Source: Cloacibacterium caeni
GTDB lineage: Bacteria > Bacteroidota > Bacteroidia > Flavobacteriales > Weeksellaceae
Assembly (NCBI RefSeq): GCF_907163105.1
Contig: NZ_OU015321.1
Span: 1,488,001-1,552,000 of the forward strand
Direction of reading: 5' to 3'
DNA: 64,000 nt
A program made the translations under genes and the position numbers. This document shows positions 49,571-58,782 of this stretch, piece by piece. Each line of letters starts with the position of its first letter. The stretch's first letter is position 1. The notes under the pieces are model-generated. The model saw nothing but the letters and a program-made list of their open reading frames with translations. It had not been told where the DNA came from and made no database searches.

Positions 49571-50773
49571 ATGCAACTTATCCACAGAAATCTACTCATC
49601 GGTATTCACGATGCACTACAAGAAACTTTTTTCGAAAAAAATAAATACGCAGATAAAGTCATAGAAAGACTTTTGAAGGCTCATAAAAAATGGGGAAGCG
49701 AAGACAGAAAGGTAGTTTCTGAAATTTTCTACAACATTATCCGTTGGAAAAAACGCCTAGAATATTACATTGGAGAAGGCGCAAAACCTAATAACATTTA
49801 CAGACTTATCCTAGCTTATTTGCTTTGGAGCGAAACAGAATATAAAAAATTCGAAGAGTTTCAAGGAATAAAAGTTGCGGATATTATTACCAAATTAAAG
49901 AAAGGAACCGTTCCTACTAAAGCTTTTGAACATTCTATCCCAGATTGGTTGGTAGAAACTTTAGAAAAAGAACTCGGTGAAAACTGGGAAAAAGAAATGA
50001 TTGCGCTTAATGAACAAGCGCCAACTATTTTACGTGCCAATTCTTTGAAAACCTCAACAAAACACTTAATCGAAGAACTAAAACACGAAAATGTAGAAAG
50101 TTTTCAAGTTCCAGGCTTCGAAAACGCGGTACAGTTGGAAGAAAAGAAAAATGTGTTCTTAACTTCAGCTTTTAAAGATGGTCTTTTTGAAGTACAAGAT
50201 GCTGGCTCACAGAAAATTGGAGAATTTCTAGATGTAAAACCTGGAATGCGTGTAGTAGATGCTTGTGCAGGAGCTGGAGGAAAAACGCTTCACCTTGCTG
50301 CTTTGATGGAAAACAAAGGTCAAATCATTGCCATGGATATTCACGGTTGGAAATTAGCCGAACTGAAACGTAGAGCAAAAAGAGCGGGAGCTCACAATAT
50401 AGAAACCAGAGAAATTACAGATAATAAAGTCATCAAAAGATTACACGAAAAGGCAGACAGACTTTTGATAGACGCGCCATGTTCTGGTTTAGGCGTTTTA
50501 AAAAGAAACCCAGATTCTAAATGGAAAATTGACCAAGATTTTATCGATAGAATTAGAAAAGAGCAAGAAACCATTCTTCAAGATTATTCTAAAATCATTA
50601 AAAAAGGTGGAAAAATGGTTTACGCCACTTGTTCTATCTTGCCAAGTGAAAACAATGAACAGGTAGAAAATTTCTTGAAAAACAATCCTGATTTCAAATT
50701 AGTAAAAGAAGAAAAAGTAATGCCAAGTACAGGTTTTGACGGATTTTATATGGCTCTGATTGAAAGAGTTTAA
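49571..50773 (+). CDS. RsmB/NOP-type RNA (cytosine-5) methyltransferase
   Basis: 400 residues. N-terminal NusB-like helical part (1-150, DRKVVSEIFYNIIRWKKRLEYY), then a Rossmann methyltransferase: VVDACAGAGGKTLHLAAL (SAM), MDIHGWKLAELKRRAKRAG, and two catalytic cysteines, DAPCSGLGVLKRNPD near 300-305 and YATCSILPSEN near 352. Methylates cytosine in 16S rRNA (C967 in E. coli RsmB); site in this organism not shown. Followed by a terminator. Confidence 0.92.
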   Translation: MQLIHRNLLIGIHDALQETFFEKNKYADKVIERLLKAHKKWGSEDRKVVSEIFYNIIRWKKRLEYYIGEGAKPNNIYRLILAYLLWSETEYKKFEEFQGIKVADIITKLKKGTVPTKAFEHSIPDWLVETLEKELGENWEKEMIALNEQAPTILRANSLKTSTKHLIEELKHENVESFQVPGFENAVQLEEKKNVFLTSAFKDGLFEVQDAGSQKIGEFLDVKPGMRVVDACAGAGGKTLHLAALMENKGQIIAMDIHGWKLAELKRRAKRAGAHNIETREITDNKVIKRLHEKADRLLIDAPCSGLGVLKRNPDSKWKIDQDFIDRIRKEQETILQDYSKIIKKGGKMVYATCSILPSENNEQVENFLKNNPDFKLVKEEKVMPSTGFDGFYMALIERV

Positions 50774-50795
50774 ATAAATTCACAATATAACTTTT

Positions 50796-50826
50796 AAAGC
50801 AACCGTGAATAAAGGTTGCTTTTTTT
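50796..50826 (+). terminator. Terminator after the RsmB-like gene
   Basis: AAAGCAACC (50796-50804) and GGTTGCTTT (50814-50822), T-tract. Confidence 0.9.
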
Positions 50827-50962
50827 ATTTTTTCAACTTAAAAAAATTCGCATCCTTGTTTCAAAACAATCGTTTAAATTAAAAATATTTCTAAAATAAA
50901 GTTAATTAGTTGAAATTATTAACCAATTTTAATCTTTTATTTTTATTTATAAACTTTAAATC

Positions 50963-50970
50963 TATTTTTG
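50963..50970 (+). promoter_or_regulatory. -7 box TATTTTTG of asnB
   Basis: TAnnTTTG match; leaves a 48-nt leader before asnB. The preceding 130 bp are A/T-rich with no other recognisable signal. Confidence 0.55.
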
Positions 50971-51018
50971 CATACGAAACATAAACATTTAATCAACTTT
51001 AAAATATTTATTTAAGAT

Positions 51019-52689
51019 ATGTGCGGAATTGTATGCTTGTTTGATGCGAAACAAAAAACAGACGCTCTGCGTCCTCAGATATTAGAAATGTCTAAAAAAA
51101 TTAGACACCGCGGTCCAGATTGGAGCGGAATTTTCCAATCAGAAAAAACCGTTTTCTCTCACGAAAGACTAGCAATCGTAGACCCAACTTCTGGGAAACA
51201 ACCTCTATTTACCAAAGACGGAAAAGTAGTTCTTGCTGTGAATGGCGAAATCTACAACCACCAAGAACTCAGAAAAGAATTCCCTGATTATGAATTCCTT
51301 ACTCAGTCTGATTGTGAAGTTATCTTGGCACTTTATAGAAAATACGGCAAAGATTTCATCGAAAAACTCAACGGGATTTTTGCATTTTCACTTTATGACA
51401 TTGAAAATGACATTTATTTAATCGCAAGAGATCACATGGGAATTTGTCCGCTTTATCAAGGTTGGGACAAACACGGAAACTATTATGTAGCTTCTGAACT
51501 GAAAGCTTTAGAAGGCGTTTGCAATAAAATTGAGACTTTTTTACCTGGGCATTTTGTATACAGCAAAGACGGTCAAGAACTTCAACAGTGGTACAAAAGA
51601 GATTGGGAAGATTTTGAAAACGTAAAAGATAACGAAACCAGCATTGCTGCCATTAGAAAAGGTTTAGAAGATGCGGTACACAGACAAATGATGAGTGATG
51701 TTCCTTATGGAGTTTTACTTTCTGGAGGTTTAGATTCTTCTATTATTTCTGCAATTGCAGCAAAATATGCAAAAAAAAGAATCGAAAGTGGAGACGAACA
51801 AGAAGCTTGGTACCCTAGATTACACAGTTTTGCAGTAGGTTTAGAAGGTTCACCAGATTTAGCGGCTGCTCAAAAAGCAGCAGAACATATTGGTTCTGTT
51901 CACCACGAAATTCACTTTACCGTTCAAGAAGGTTTAGACGCGGTAAAAGATGTAATTTATCACCTCGAAACATATGATGTAACCACAGTAAGAGCTTCTA
52001 CACCGATGTATTTAATGGCGAGAGTGATTAAATCTATGGGAATTAAAATGGTACTTTCTGGTGAAGGAAGCGATGAACTTTTTGGAGGATATTTATATTT
52101 CCACAAAGCTCCCAATGCTAAAGAATTCCATGATGAAACGGTAAGAAAACTAGGGAAATTACACTTATACGATTGCTTGAGAGCCAACAAAGCATTAATG
52201 AGTTGGGGAATTGAAGGAAGAGTTCCTTTCTTGGACAAAGAATTTATGGATATTGCCATGACCGTAAATCCTGCAGATAAAATGGTTACTGCTCACGAAC
52301 CAAAAATTGAAAAATGGTTATTGAGAAAAGCTTTTGAAGATTTGTTACCAGAATCGATTGCTTGGAGACAAAAAGAACAGTTTTCTGACGGAGTTGGTTA
52401 CAGCTGGATTGACACTTTAAAAGAAATTGCCGAAAAAGAGGTGACTGATGAAATGATGGCAAATGCAAAATTCCGTTTTCCTCAAAACACTCCTCAAAAC
52501 AAAGAAGAATACAGATACAGAACGATTTTTGAAGAGCATTTCCCTAGTGAAACCGCTGCTTTAACCGTTCCTTCCGTTCCATCAGTAGCTTGTTCTACGC
52601 CAATTGCTTTGGAATGGGACGAAGCTTTCAAAAAAATGAATGATCCGAGCGGAAGAGCCGTGATTTCCGTTCATGAAGATTCTTATTAG
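51019..52689 (+). CDS. asnB: Asparagine synthase B (glutamine-hydrolysing)
   Basis: 556 residues; makes asparagine from aspartate, glutamine and ATP. N-terminal glutaminase with catalytic Cys2 (MCGIVCLFD), R-H-R-G-P-D-W, NGEIYNH and SDCEV; C-terminal synthetase with the pyrophosphate loop LSGGLDSSIISA near 234 and GEGSDELFGGYLYF. W-R-Q-K-E-Q-F-S-D-G-V-G in the last part is typical of the AsnB type. Complete. Confidence 0.96.
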   Translation: MCGIVCLFDAKQKTDALRPQILEMSKKIRHRGPDWSGIFQSEKTVFSHERLAIVDPTSGKQPLFTKDGKVVLAVNGEIYNHQELRKEFPDYEFLTQSDCEVILALYRKYGKDFIEKLNGIFAFSLYDIENDIYLIARDHMGICPLYQGWDKHGNYYVASELKALEGVCNKIETFLPGHFVYSKDGQELQQWYKRDWEDFENVKDNETSIAAIRKGLEDAVHRQMMSDVPYGVLLSGGLDSSIISAIAAKYAKKRIESGDEQEAWYPRLHSFAVGLEGSPDLAAAQKAAEHIGSVHHEIHFTVQEGLDAVKDVIYHLETYDVTTVRASTPMYLMARVIKSMGIKMVLSGEGSDELFGGYLYFHKAPNAKEFHDETVRKLGKLHLYDCLRANKALMSWGIEGRVPFLDKEFMDIAMTVNPADKMVTAHEPKIEKWLLRKAFEDLLPESIAWRQKEQFSDGVGYSWIDTLKEIAEKEVTDEMMANAKFRFPQNTPQNKEEYRYRTIFEEHFPSETAALTVPSVPSVACSTPIALEWDEAFKKMNDPSGRAVISVHEDSY

Positions 52690-52719
52690 AAATTGTTATT
52701 CAAAATTTGATATGAAGAG

Positions 52720-52753
52720 AAGTCTGTCCAAATTTTTTGGGCAGACTTTTTTA
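52720..52753 (+). terminator. Terminator after asnB
   Basis: AAGTCTGTCCAAA and TTTGGGCAGACTT pair with one mismatch or wobble each; T-tract follows. Confidence 0.88.
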
Positions 52754-52791
52754 TGTGAAAAATTTACTAAATTTATAGAAAAATCAAAGCC

Positions 52792-53598
52792 ATGAAAAAA
52801 ACCTTTATTTTCAGTTTTCTATTATTGAATATTTTAACATTTTCTCAAATCAACAGATTTTATTATGAATTAAACTATAAACCAAACAAAGACTCTAGCA
52901 AAATTGAAAAACTTCTTACAGTTCTTGATATTAAAGATGGCAAATCACTTTATCTAAACCAAGAACTTGCTGTTCATGATTCAATTATTACTGCGTCAAA
53001 CGAAAACCCTTCTAAATTCGAACTGTTTGATTGGAAAACCTTTTCCAATAATACACCTAAAAACTCTGTCAAAATTATTAAAGAAAATGGCATTGTAACA
53101 CAAAAAGAAGTAATAGGAGAAGTTCAGAATTTTAATTATGTAGAAAAGATAAATTTTAATTGGATACTTAGCAACGAATTTCAAAAAATAGAAAATTATA
53201 ACACTCAAAAAGCCACAACAGATTTTGGTGGACGAAAATGGAATGCTTGGTTTACTACCGAAATCCCCATCAATGATGGCCCTTATAAATTCTTTGGACT
53301 CCCAGGTTTAATTGTAAAAATTGAAGATTCAGAAAAAGAGTATTCATGGACATTGAAAGGAAATTATTTTTGCAAAGAAAATTGTTCTTTCCAACAAGAA
53401 TCGCACAACGAAAAATACATTAAAACAATTAAAGTATCTAAAGAAAATTTTCTAAAACTTAAAACCAATTATAAAAAAGACCCTTTACAAGGCGCTGACG
53501 TGGCAAATCCAGAAATAAATCCAACTTTTATAAAAGAATACAAAGAAAGATTGCTAAAAAAAATAAATTATTACAACAACCCTATTGAAAGAGATTAA
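52792..53598 (+). CDS. GLPGLI family secreted protein (copy 2)
   Basis: 268 residues with signal peptide (MKKTFIFSFLLLNILTFSQ). Shares GGRKWNAWFTTEIPINDGPY, FFGLPGLIVKIED and a YYNNPIE end with the gene at 33.0 kb; the two are paralogues. An insertion with CKENCSF carries two Cys that could form a disulfide. Function unknown. Here it is a single gene without a carboxypeptidase-regulatory-like partner. Confidence 0.92.
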   Translation: MKKTFIFSFLLLNILTFSQINRFYYELNYKPNKDSSKIEKLLTVLDIKDGKSLYLNQELAVHDSIITASNENPSKFELFDWKTFSNNTPKNSVKIIKENGIVTQKEVIGEVQNFNYVEKINFNWILSNEFQKIENYNTQKATTDFGGRKWNAWFTTEIPINDGPYKFFGLPGLIVKIEDSEKEYSWTLKGNYFCKENCSFQQESHNEKYIKTIKVSKENFLKLKTNYKKDPLQGADVANPEINPTFIKEYKERLLKKINYYNNPIERD

Positions 53599-53615
53599 TG
53601 AGCTTAAACAATAAA

Positions 53616-53651
53616 GAAAGTCTGTCAATAAAATTTGAACAGGCTTTTTTG
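53616..53651 (+). terminator. Terminator after GLPGLI gene copy 2
   Basis: AAAGTCTGT pairs with ACAGGCTTT (one G-U), loop of about 13 nt, T-tract. Confidence 0.7.
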
Positions 53652-53677
53652 TAATTTGTAAGACTAAAAACCACAAT

Positions 53678-53708
53678 TTGATTAAGCATTAAAAAAATCA
53701 TATTTTTG
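53678..53708 (+). promoter_or_regulatory. aguBA promoter: TTG - 20 bp - TATTTTTG
   Basis: TTG at 53678-53680 and TATTTTTG at 53701-53708, 43 bp before the ATG of aguB. Confidence 0.65.
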
Positions 53709-53751
53709 CATAGAATTTGTATCAAAATAGAAATTTAAAAATTCCAAAAAA

Positions 53752-54627
53752 ATGTCAAAAGTAAAAGTAGGCACAGTGCAAATGACCTGTGTAAAAGATA
53801 AAGAAACCAACTTGCAAAAAGCCATCGAAAAAGTAAGAGAAGCCGCTGCAAAAGGTGCTCAAATTGTTTGTTTGCAAGAACTTTTCACGTCACTTTATTT
53901 TTGTGATGTAGAAGATTATGACAATTTTGATTTGGCAGAAGCCATTCCTGGCCCTTCTACCAATGCTTTGAGTGAAGTTGCCAAAGAATTAGGCGTGGTA
54001 ATTATTGCTTCCCTTTTCGAGAAAAGAGCGCAAGGTTTGTACCACAACACCACTGCAATTTTAGATGCAGACGGAACTTATCTTGGAAAATACAGAAAAA
54101 TGCACATTCCGGATGATCCTGCTTTTTACGAAAAATTCTATTTTACGCCTGGAGATTTAGGTTATAAAGTTTTTCAGACCAAATTTGCAAAAATTGGCGT
54201 TCTGATTTGTTGGGATCAGTGGTATCCAGAAGCTTCTAGAATCACTGCATTGATGGGAGCTGATATCCTCTTTTACCCTACCGCAATTGGTTGGGCAACA
54301 GACCAAGACGAAGAAACCAACGCAGACCAATACAACGCTTGGCAAACCATACAAAGAAGTCACGCTGTTGCAAATGGAGTCCCTGTTGTTTCTGTAAACC
54401 GAGTTGGCTTTGAGCAAGATGGCGCTATGAAATTCTGGGGCGGAAGTTTCGTTGCTAATGCACAAGGTAAATTATTGTATCTCGCATCTCACGACCAAGA
54501 AGAAGTGGTAGTTACTGAATTAGATTTATCTCAAACCGATTATTTCCGTAAACACTGGCCTTTCTTGAGAGACAGAAGAATAGATTCTTATCAACCTATT
54601 GTTAAAAGATTTATAGACGAGGAGTAA
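53752..54627 (+). CDS. aguB: N-carbamoylputrescine amidase
   Basis: 291 residues, nitrilase-superfamily enzyme that splits N-carbamoylputrescine to putrescine, CO2 and ammonia. Catalytic triad E43 (LQELF), K116 (KYRKMHIPDD), C153 (LICWDQWYPE). IGWATDQDEETNADQYNAWQTIQRSHAVANGVPVVSVNRVG matches the AguB subgroup. Directly abuts aguA (stop and start adjacent), together converting agmatine to putrescine. Confidence 0.95.
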   Translation: MSKVKVGTVQMTCVKDKETNLQKAIEKVREAAAKGAQIVCLQELFTSLYFCDVEDYDNFDLAEAIPGPSTNALSEVAKELGVVIIASLFEKRAQGLYHNTTAILDADGTYLGKYRKMHIPDDPAFYEKFYFTPGDLGYKVFQTKFAKIGVLICWDQWYPEASRITALMGADILFYPTAIGWATDQDEETNADQYNAWQTIQRSHAVANGVPVVSVNRVGFEQDGAMKFWGGSFVANAQGKLLYLASHDQEEVVVTELDLSQTDYFRKHWPFLRDRRIDSYQPIVKRFIDEE

Positions 54628-55683
54628 ATGATAGATTTAAACAAAACCCCGAAATCACAAGGCTACGTTTTCCCAGCAGAATGGGAAGAACACGAAGCTA
54701 CTTGGCTTTCTTGGCCTCACAAAGAAGAATCTTGGCCAGGTAAATTAGAAGAAATTTATCCTTATTACTGTCAATTTATCAAAATTCTTTCCGAAGACGA
54801 ATTCGTAAGAATTAATGTAAAAGACGAAGAAATGAGAAAATTTGCCATGGATTGTATTATGCAAGCTGGTGCAAATCTCGAAAATATTGAATTCTATTTC
54901 CACGAAACCAACGATGCTTGGTGCAGAGATCACGGTCCCGCTTTTTTGATTAATAAAAATGGTGAAGAACCAGAAAAAGCAATCGTAGATTGGGGTTATA
55001 ATGCTTGGGGAAATAAATATCCTCCGTTTGATTTAGATGATGTAATTCCTACAAAAATCGGAAAAGAATTCGATATTCCTGTTTTTCATCCCGGAATCGT
55101 AATGGAAGGTGGAAGCGTAGAATTTAACGGAAAAGGCACTATTTTGACATCAAAATCTTGTCTTTTGAATAAAAATAGAAATCCTCATCTTTCAAAAGAA
55201 GAAATTGAAGAATATCTTAAAAATTATTACGGACAAGAACAGATTCTTTGGGTAAGTGACGGAATTATTGGTGATGATACAGACGGACACATCGATGACA
55301 CCGTTCGTTTTGTGAATGAAAACACTGTTTTAACCGTTGTAGAAGATAATCCTGAAGACGAAAACTACGAAATCTTGCAAACCAACCTCAGAGAATTGCA
55401 AGAAATGAAACTTTTAGATGGCTCTCCTTTAAATATTATTGAATTGCCAATGCCAGATCCTGTAATTTGGGAAGACCAAAGATTGCCAGCTTCTTATGCT
55501 AATTTTTACATCTCGAACAAGCACGTTATTGTGCCAACTTATAGATGTGATAAGGACGAAAAAGCATTAGAAATCATCCAAAAATGTTTCCCAGAAAGAA
55601 AAGTGGTAGGAATAGATTCCACAGAAATTATTTGGGGATTAGGCAGTTTTCATTGTTTAAGCCAACAAGAACCATTAGTATAA
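54628..55683 (+). CDS. aguA: Agmatine deiminase
   Basis: 351 residues; hydrolyses agmatine to N-carbamoylputrescine and ammonia. Family features: PAEWEEHEATWLSWPH near the start, NDAWCRDHGPAFLI, HPGIVMEGGSVEFNGKGTILT, DGHIDDTVRFV, and catalytic C343 in LGSFHCLSQQEP. Second gene of the aguBA operon; arginine decarboxylase is not in the window. Confidence 0.96.
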   Translation: MIDLNKTPKSQGYVFPAEWEEHEATWLSWPHKEESWPGKLEEIYPYYCQFIKILSEDEFVRINVKDEEMRKFAMDCIMQAGANLENIEFYFHETNDAWCRDHGPAFLINKNGEEPEKAIVDWGYNAWGNKYPPFDLDDVIPTKIGKEFDIPVFHPGIVMEGGSVEFNGKGTILTSKSCLLNKNRNPHLSKEEIEEYLKNYYGQEQILWVSDGIIGDDTDGHIDDTVRFVNENTVLTVVEDNPEDENYEILQTNLRELQEMKLLDGSPLNIIELPMPDPVIWEDQRLPASYANFYISNKHVIVPTYRCDKDEKALEIIQKCFPERKVVGIDSTEIIWGLGSFHCLSQQEPLV

Positions 55684-55689
55684 ACTATC

Positions 55690-55720
55690 AAAACCTGCAA
55701 ATTTGCAGGTTTTATTTTTT
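55690..55720 (+). terminator. Terminator after aguA
   Basis: AAACCTGCAAATTTGCAGGTTT palindrome, T-rich tract. The downstream gene's -7 box starts at once. Confidence 0.88.
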
Positions 55721-55721
55721 G

Positions 55722-55729
55722 TAAATTTG
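55722..55729 (+). promoter_or_regulatory. -7 box TAAATTTG of the MFS gene (leaderless context)
   Basis: Ends 5 bp before the ATG; the -33 region would fall in the aguA terminator hairpin. Confidence 0.6.
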
Positions 55730-55734
55730 ATGTA

Positions 55735-57132
55735 ATGAAATCACAGATTGAAAATATAGAAACCACCAAAAAAATTCTTCCATTAATATTGGCTACTGCT
55801 ATTTTCATGCAAATGCTAGATTCTACGATTCTCAATACTTCTCTACCATCCATTGCAAAAGATTTAAACGAGTCACCGCTCAATATGCAAAATGCTATTA
55901 TCAGCTATGTTTTGACATTAGCTTTATTTATGCCTGTTAGCGGATTTTTGGCAGATAAATTCGGGACGAAAAAAGTATTTATTATTTCTTTAATCCTATT
56001 CAGTTTAGGTTCTCTTTTGTGTTCACTTTCCCCAAACTTAACTTTTTTGGTGATTGCGAGGGTAATACAAGGAATTGGAGGAAGTTTAATGACACCAGTT
56101 GGTAAATTAGCCCTTATCAAAACTTTTGACAAAAGTGAATTACTGAAAGCGATTAATTTTGCTATTATCCCTGCTTTAATTGGCCCAGTTCTCGGTCCAT
56201 TAATTGGAGGTTATATGGTAGATTATCTTTCTTGGCATTGGATATTTTTAATAAATCTACCAATTGGGATTTTAGGAATTGTGCTGAGTTTAAAATATAT
56301 GCCAAATTATTTTTCAAAAATCATAGATTTTGATTTTAAAGGTTTTCTATTTTTTGCAGCAGCATCTTTGTTGATTTCCATCTCACTAGAATGGATGGGA
56401 AACGCTAAAAATATAACTCCTGTTCTGTTGGTATTTTTAATGGGTTTTATTTTTATTTATCTCTATTACAGACACGCCAAAAAAGAAGAAAATCCTATTT
56501 TCCCCTTAGAATTATTCATGGTAAGAACCTTCAGAGTAGGTTTTTTAGGAAATCTAACTACTAGATTAGGCATTAGCTCAATTCCGTTATTGATTCCTTT
56601 GATGATTCAAATTGCTTACGGACAATCTGCAGTAGTTTCTGGATGGATTGTAGCACCGATGGCGATTACAGCGATGTTTGGAAAATCTGCCGTTATTAAA
56701 ATTCTGAATCGTTTTGGCTACAGAAAAACATTGATGTTCAATACTTTTCTTATTGGCACACTCATTTGTTTAATGGCAATCCCGGGCATTAACACTTCTA
56801 TTTATTGGTTTATACCTTTAATTTTGGTTTTAGGATTTTTCAATTCTATTCAATTTACCTCTATGAATACTATTTCTATTTCGGATTTGCGAGACAGTCA
56901 CACCAGCAGTGGAAATTCTTTAATTTCTGTAAATCAACAAATTGCTATAGGATTTGGAATTGCATTTGGTTTAATCATTTTAAAACTTTTTGAAGGTGAT
57001 ACGCAACTTATCAAAGGAAACATCCACAATGCATTTCGATATACTTTTTTGGTGATGGGAATTCTCACTATTTTATCTGGTTTCGTCTTTAGAAGACTCC
57101 ATTTCAGAGATGGCGATAATATGAAATCTTAA
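55735..57132 (+). CDS. DHA2-type MFS transporter
   Basis: 465 residues, about 14 membrane spans, drug:H+ antiporter-2 type (EmrB/QacA). Motif C-like GPVLGPLIGGYM, motif A-like GFLADKFGTKKVF, and QMLDSTILNTSLPSIAKDLN at the start. Probably exports a toxic compound; substrate unknown. No EmrA-like partner is nearby. Confidence 0.9.
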   Translation: MKSQIENIETTKKILPLILATAIFMQMLDSTILNTSLPSIAKDLNESPLNMQNAIISYVLTLALFMPVSGFLADKFGTKKVFIISLILFSLGSLLCSLSPNLTFLVIARVIQGIGGSLMTPVGKLALIKTFDKSELLKAINFAIIPALIGPVLGPLIGGYMVDYLSWHWIFLINLPIGILGIVLSLKYMPNYFSKIIDFDFKGFLFFAAASLLISISLEWMGNAKNITPVLLVFLMGFIFIYLYYRHAKKEENPIFPLELFMVRTFRVGFLGNLTTRLGISSIPLLIPLMIQIAYGQSAVVSGWIVAPMAITAMFGKSAVIKILNRFGYRKTLMFNTFLIGTLICLMAIPGINTSIYWFIPLILVLGFFNSIQFTSMNTISISDLRDSHTSSGNSLISVNQQIAIGFGIAFGLIILKLFEGDTQLIKGNIHNAFRYTFLVMGILTILSGFVFRRLHFRDGDNMKS

Positions 57133-57173
57133 AATCTTTCTTTGAAATAACTTTCTGAAAACGCTAAAAAAAC

Positions 57174-57181
57174 TATATTTG
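57174..57181 (+). promoter_or_regulatory. -7 box TATATTTG of the symporter gene
   Basis: TAnnTTTG match ending 20 bp before the ATG at 57202. Confidence 0.5.
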
Positions 57182-57201
57182 CTCAACTTAAAATCAAATC
57201 A

Positions 57202-58659
57202 ATGAATCCAGTTTTTGTAGGAGTAATTTTATCCGTTTATTTTCTGGCGCTACTTGGCGTTTCTTACTACACTTCTAGAAATGCAAATAACCAAACATTT
57301 TTTATAGGAAATAAAAATTCTAACTGGCTTTTAGTAGCTTTTGGAATGATTGGCACTTCTCTTTCTGGAGTAACATTTGTGTCGGTTCCTGGAACGGTAG
57401 GAACAGGAGGTTTTACTTATTTTCAAGTAGTTTTAGGTTATTTTTTAGGATATTTTGTAGTGGCATTTGTCTTACTTCCTTTGTATTACAAACTGAAACT
57501 CACTTCTATTTACACTTACCTTAATGAAAGATTTGGGTTTAATTCTTACCAAACTGGCGCTATTTTTTTCATTATTTCTAGAACTTTAGGCGCCACTGCT
57601 CGTTTATATCTGGTTATCAATATTTTAGACTTACTCATTTTCCATAATGACATTACTAAAGCTACCAATATTTCATGGAGTTTTGTTGCCATTTCCGTTG
57701 CTATATTATTAATGATTTTAGCTTATACTTTTAAAGGTGGTGTAAAAACTATTGTTTGGACAGATACTTTGCAGACCGTTTTCATGTTAGGCGCATTGCT
57801 TATTACTGTAGGTTATATCCTTACCAAAATGAATTTAGGAATTGGCGAAACGTGGTCTCAATTTCAAGGTTTGGGTTATGATAATATGTTTGTTTTAGAT
57901 ATTAATTCTAAAGATTTCTTCTTAAAATCAATTCTCGGAGGAATGTTCATTACCATTTCTATGACAGGTCTTGACCAAGAAATGATGCAAAAAAATATTT
58001 CCATCGAAAAATTAGGAAATTCACAGAAAAACATGTTTACTTTTTCGGTGGTTATGGTGATTGTAAATTTCATTTTCCTTTTTATGGGCGGACTTCTTTA
58101 CATGTACGCTGCTCAAATTGGTGTAGATGCAAAAGGAGACGATTTATATCCTATTTTAGCGTTCCAAAAAATGTCACCTCTCATTGGAGTGGTTTTCATT
58201 ATTGGACTTATTTCTGCGCTATTTCCTTCTGCAGATGGTGCAATTACAGCACTTACTTCTTCTTTTTGTATTGATATTTTAGGCATCAATAGAAATCAAA
58301 AATCAGAAGTTGAAAATTCTAAAACCAGAAAAATAGTTCACCTAACGTTTACTTTAATTTTCTTGATTTTGGTTATTATTTTTAAAGTTATCAATGACAA
58401 ATCCATCATTGGCTTAATTCTAAAAATCGCAGGATATACTTATGGTCCACTTCTTGGCTTATTCGCATTTGGAATTCTGACTAAACATCAGATTAAAGAT
58501 AAATTGACACTTTGGGTTTGTTTAGCGGCGCCCATTATCACTTATGCACTCAGCACTTATCTAGAAAAAGCTGAATACGCCTACCAAATAGGAATAGAAG
58601 TCTTAATTATTAACGGACTCCTCACCTTTTTAGGACTTTGGCTCATCAGAAAGAAATAA
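57202..58659 (+). CDS. Sodium:solute symporter family protein
   Basis: 485 residues, about 13 membrane spans; SSS family. SRNANNQTFFIGNKNSNW, GMIGTSLSGVTFVSVPG, RTLGATARLYLV and TGLDQEMMQKNIS in TM5-8 are family blocks. Moves a small organic solute (sugar, amino acid or vitamin) with Na+; which one cannot be told. Single gene, ends in a terminator. Confidence 0.9.
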   Translation: MNPVFVGVILSVYFLALLGVSYYTSRNANNQTFFIGNKNSNWLLVAFGMIGTSLSGVTFVSVPGTVGTGGFTYFQVVLGYFLGYFVVAFVLLPLYYKLKLTSIYTYLNERFGFNSYQTGAIFFIISRTLGATARLYLVINILDLLIFHNDITKATNISWSFVAISVAILLMILAYTFKGGVKTIVWTDTLQTVFMLGALLITVGYILTKMNLGIGETWSQFQGLGYDNMFVLDINSKDFFLKSILGGMFITISMTGLDQEMMQKNISIEKLGNSQKNMFTFSVVMVIVNFIFLFMGGLLYMYAAQIGVDAKGDDLYPILAFQKMSPLIGVVFIIGLISALFPSADGAITALTSSFCIDILGINRNQKSEVENSKTRKIVHLTFTLIFLILVIIFKVINDKSIIGLILKIAGYTYGPLLGLFAFGILTKHQIKDKLTLWVCLAAPIITYALSTYLEKAEYAYQIGIEVLIINGLLTFLGLWLIRKK

Positions 58660-58664
58660 ATTTT

Positions 58665-58697
58665 AAAAAATTCGGTAAATCATTGCCGAATTTTTTT
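58665..58697 (+). terminator. Terminator after the symporter gene
   Basis: AAAAAATTCGG pairs with CCGAATTTTTTT; loop of about ten nt. Confidence 0.85.
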
Positions 58698-58754
58698 ATT
58701 TCAAAAAGTAAGAAATCTTTTCATTTTTAATTCTTTCATGCCCCTTAAATTTAG

Positions 58755-58762
58755 TAAATTTG
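58755..58762 (+). promoter_or_regulatory. -7 box TAAATTTG of the transketolase genes
   Basis: TAnnTTTG match ending 20 bp before the ATG at 58783. Confidence 0.55.
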
Positions 58763-58782
58763 CAAAACTTATTTTATAAATC

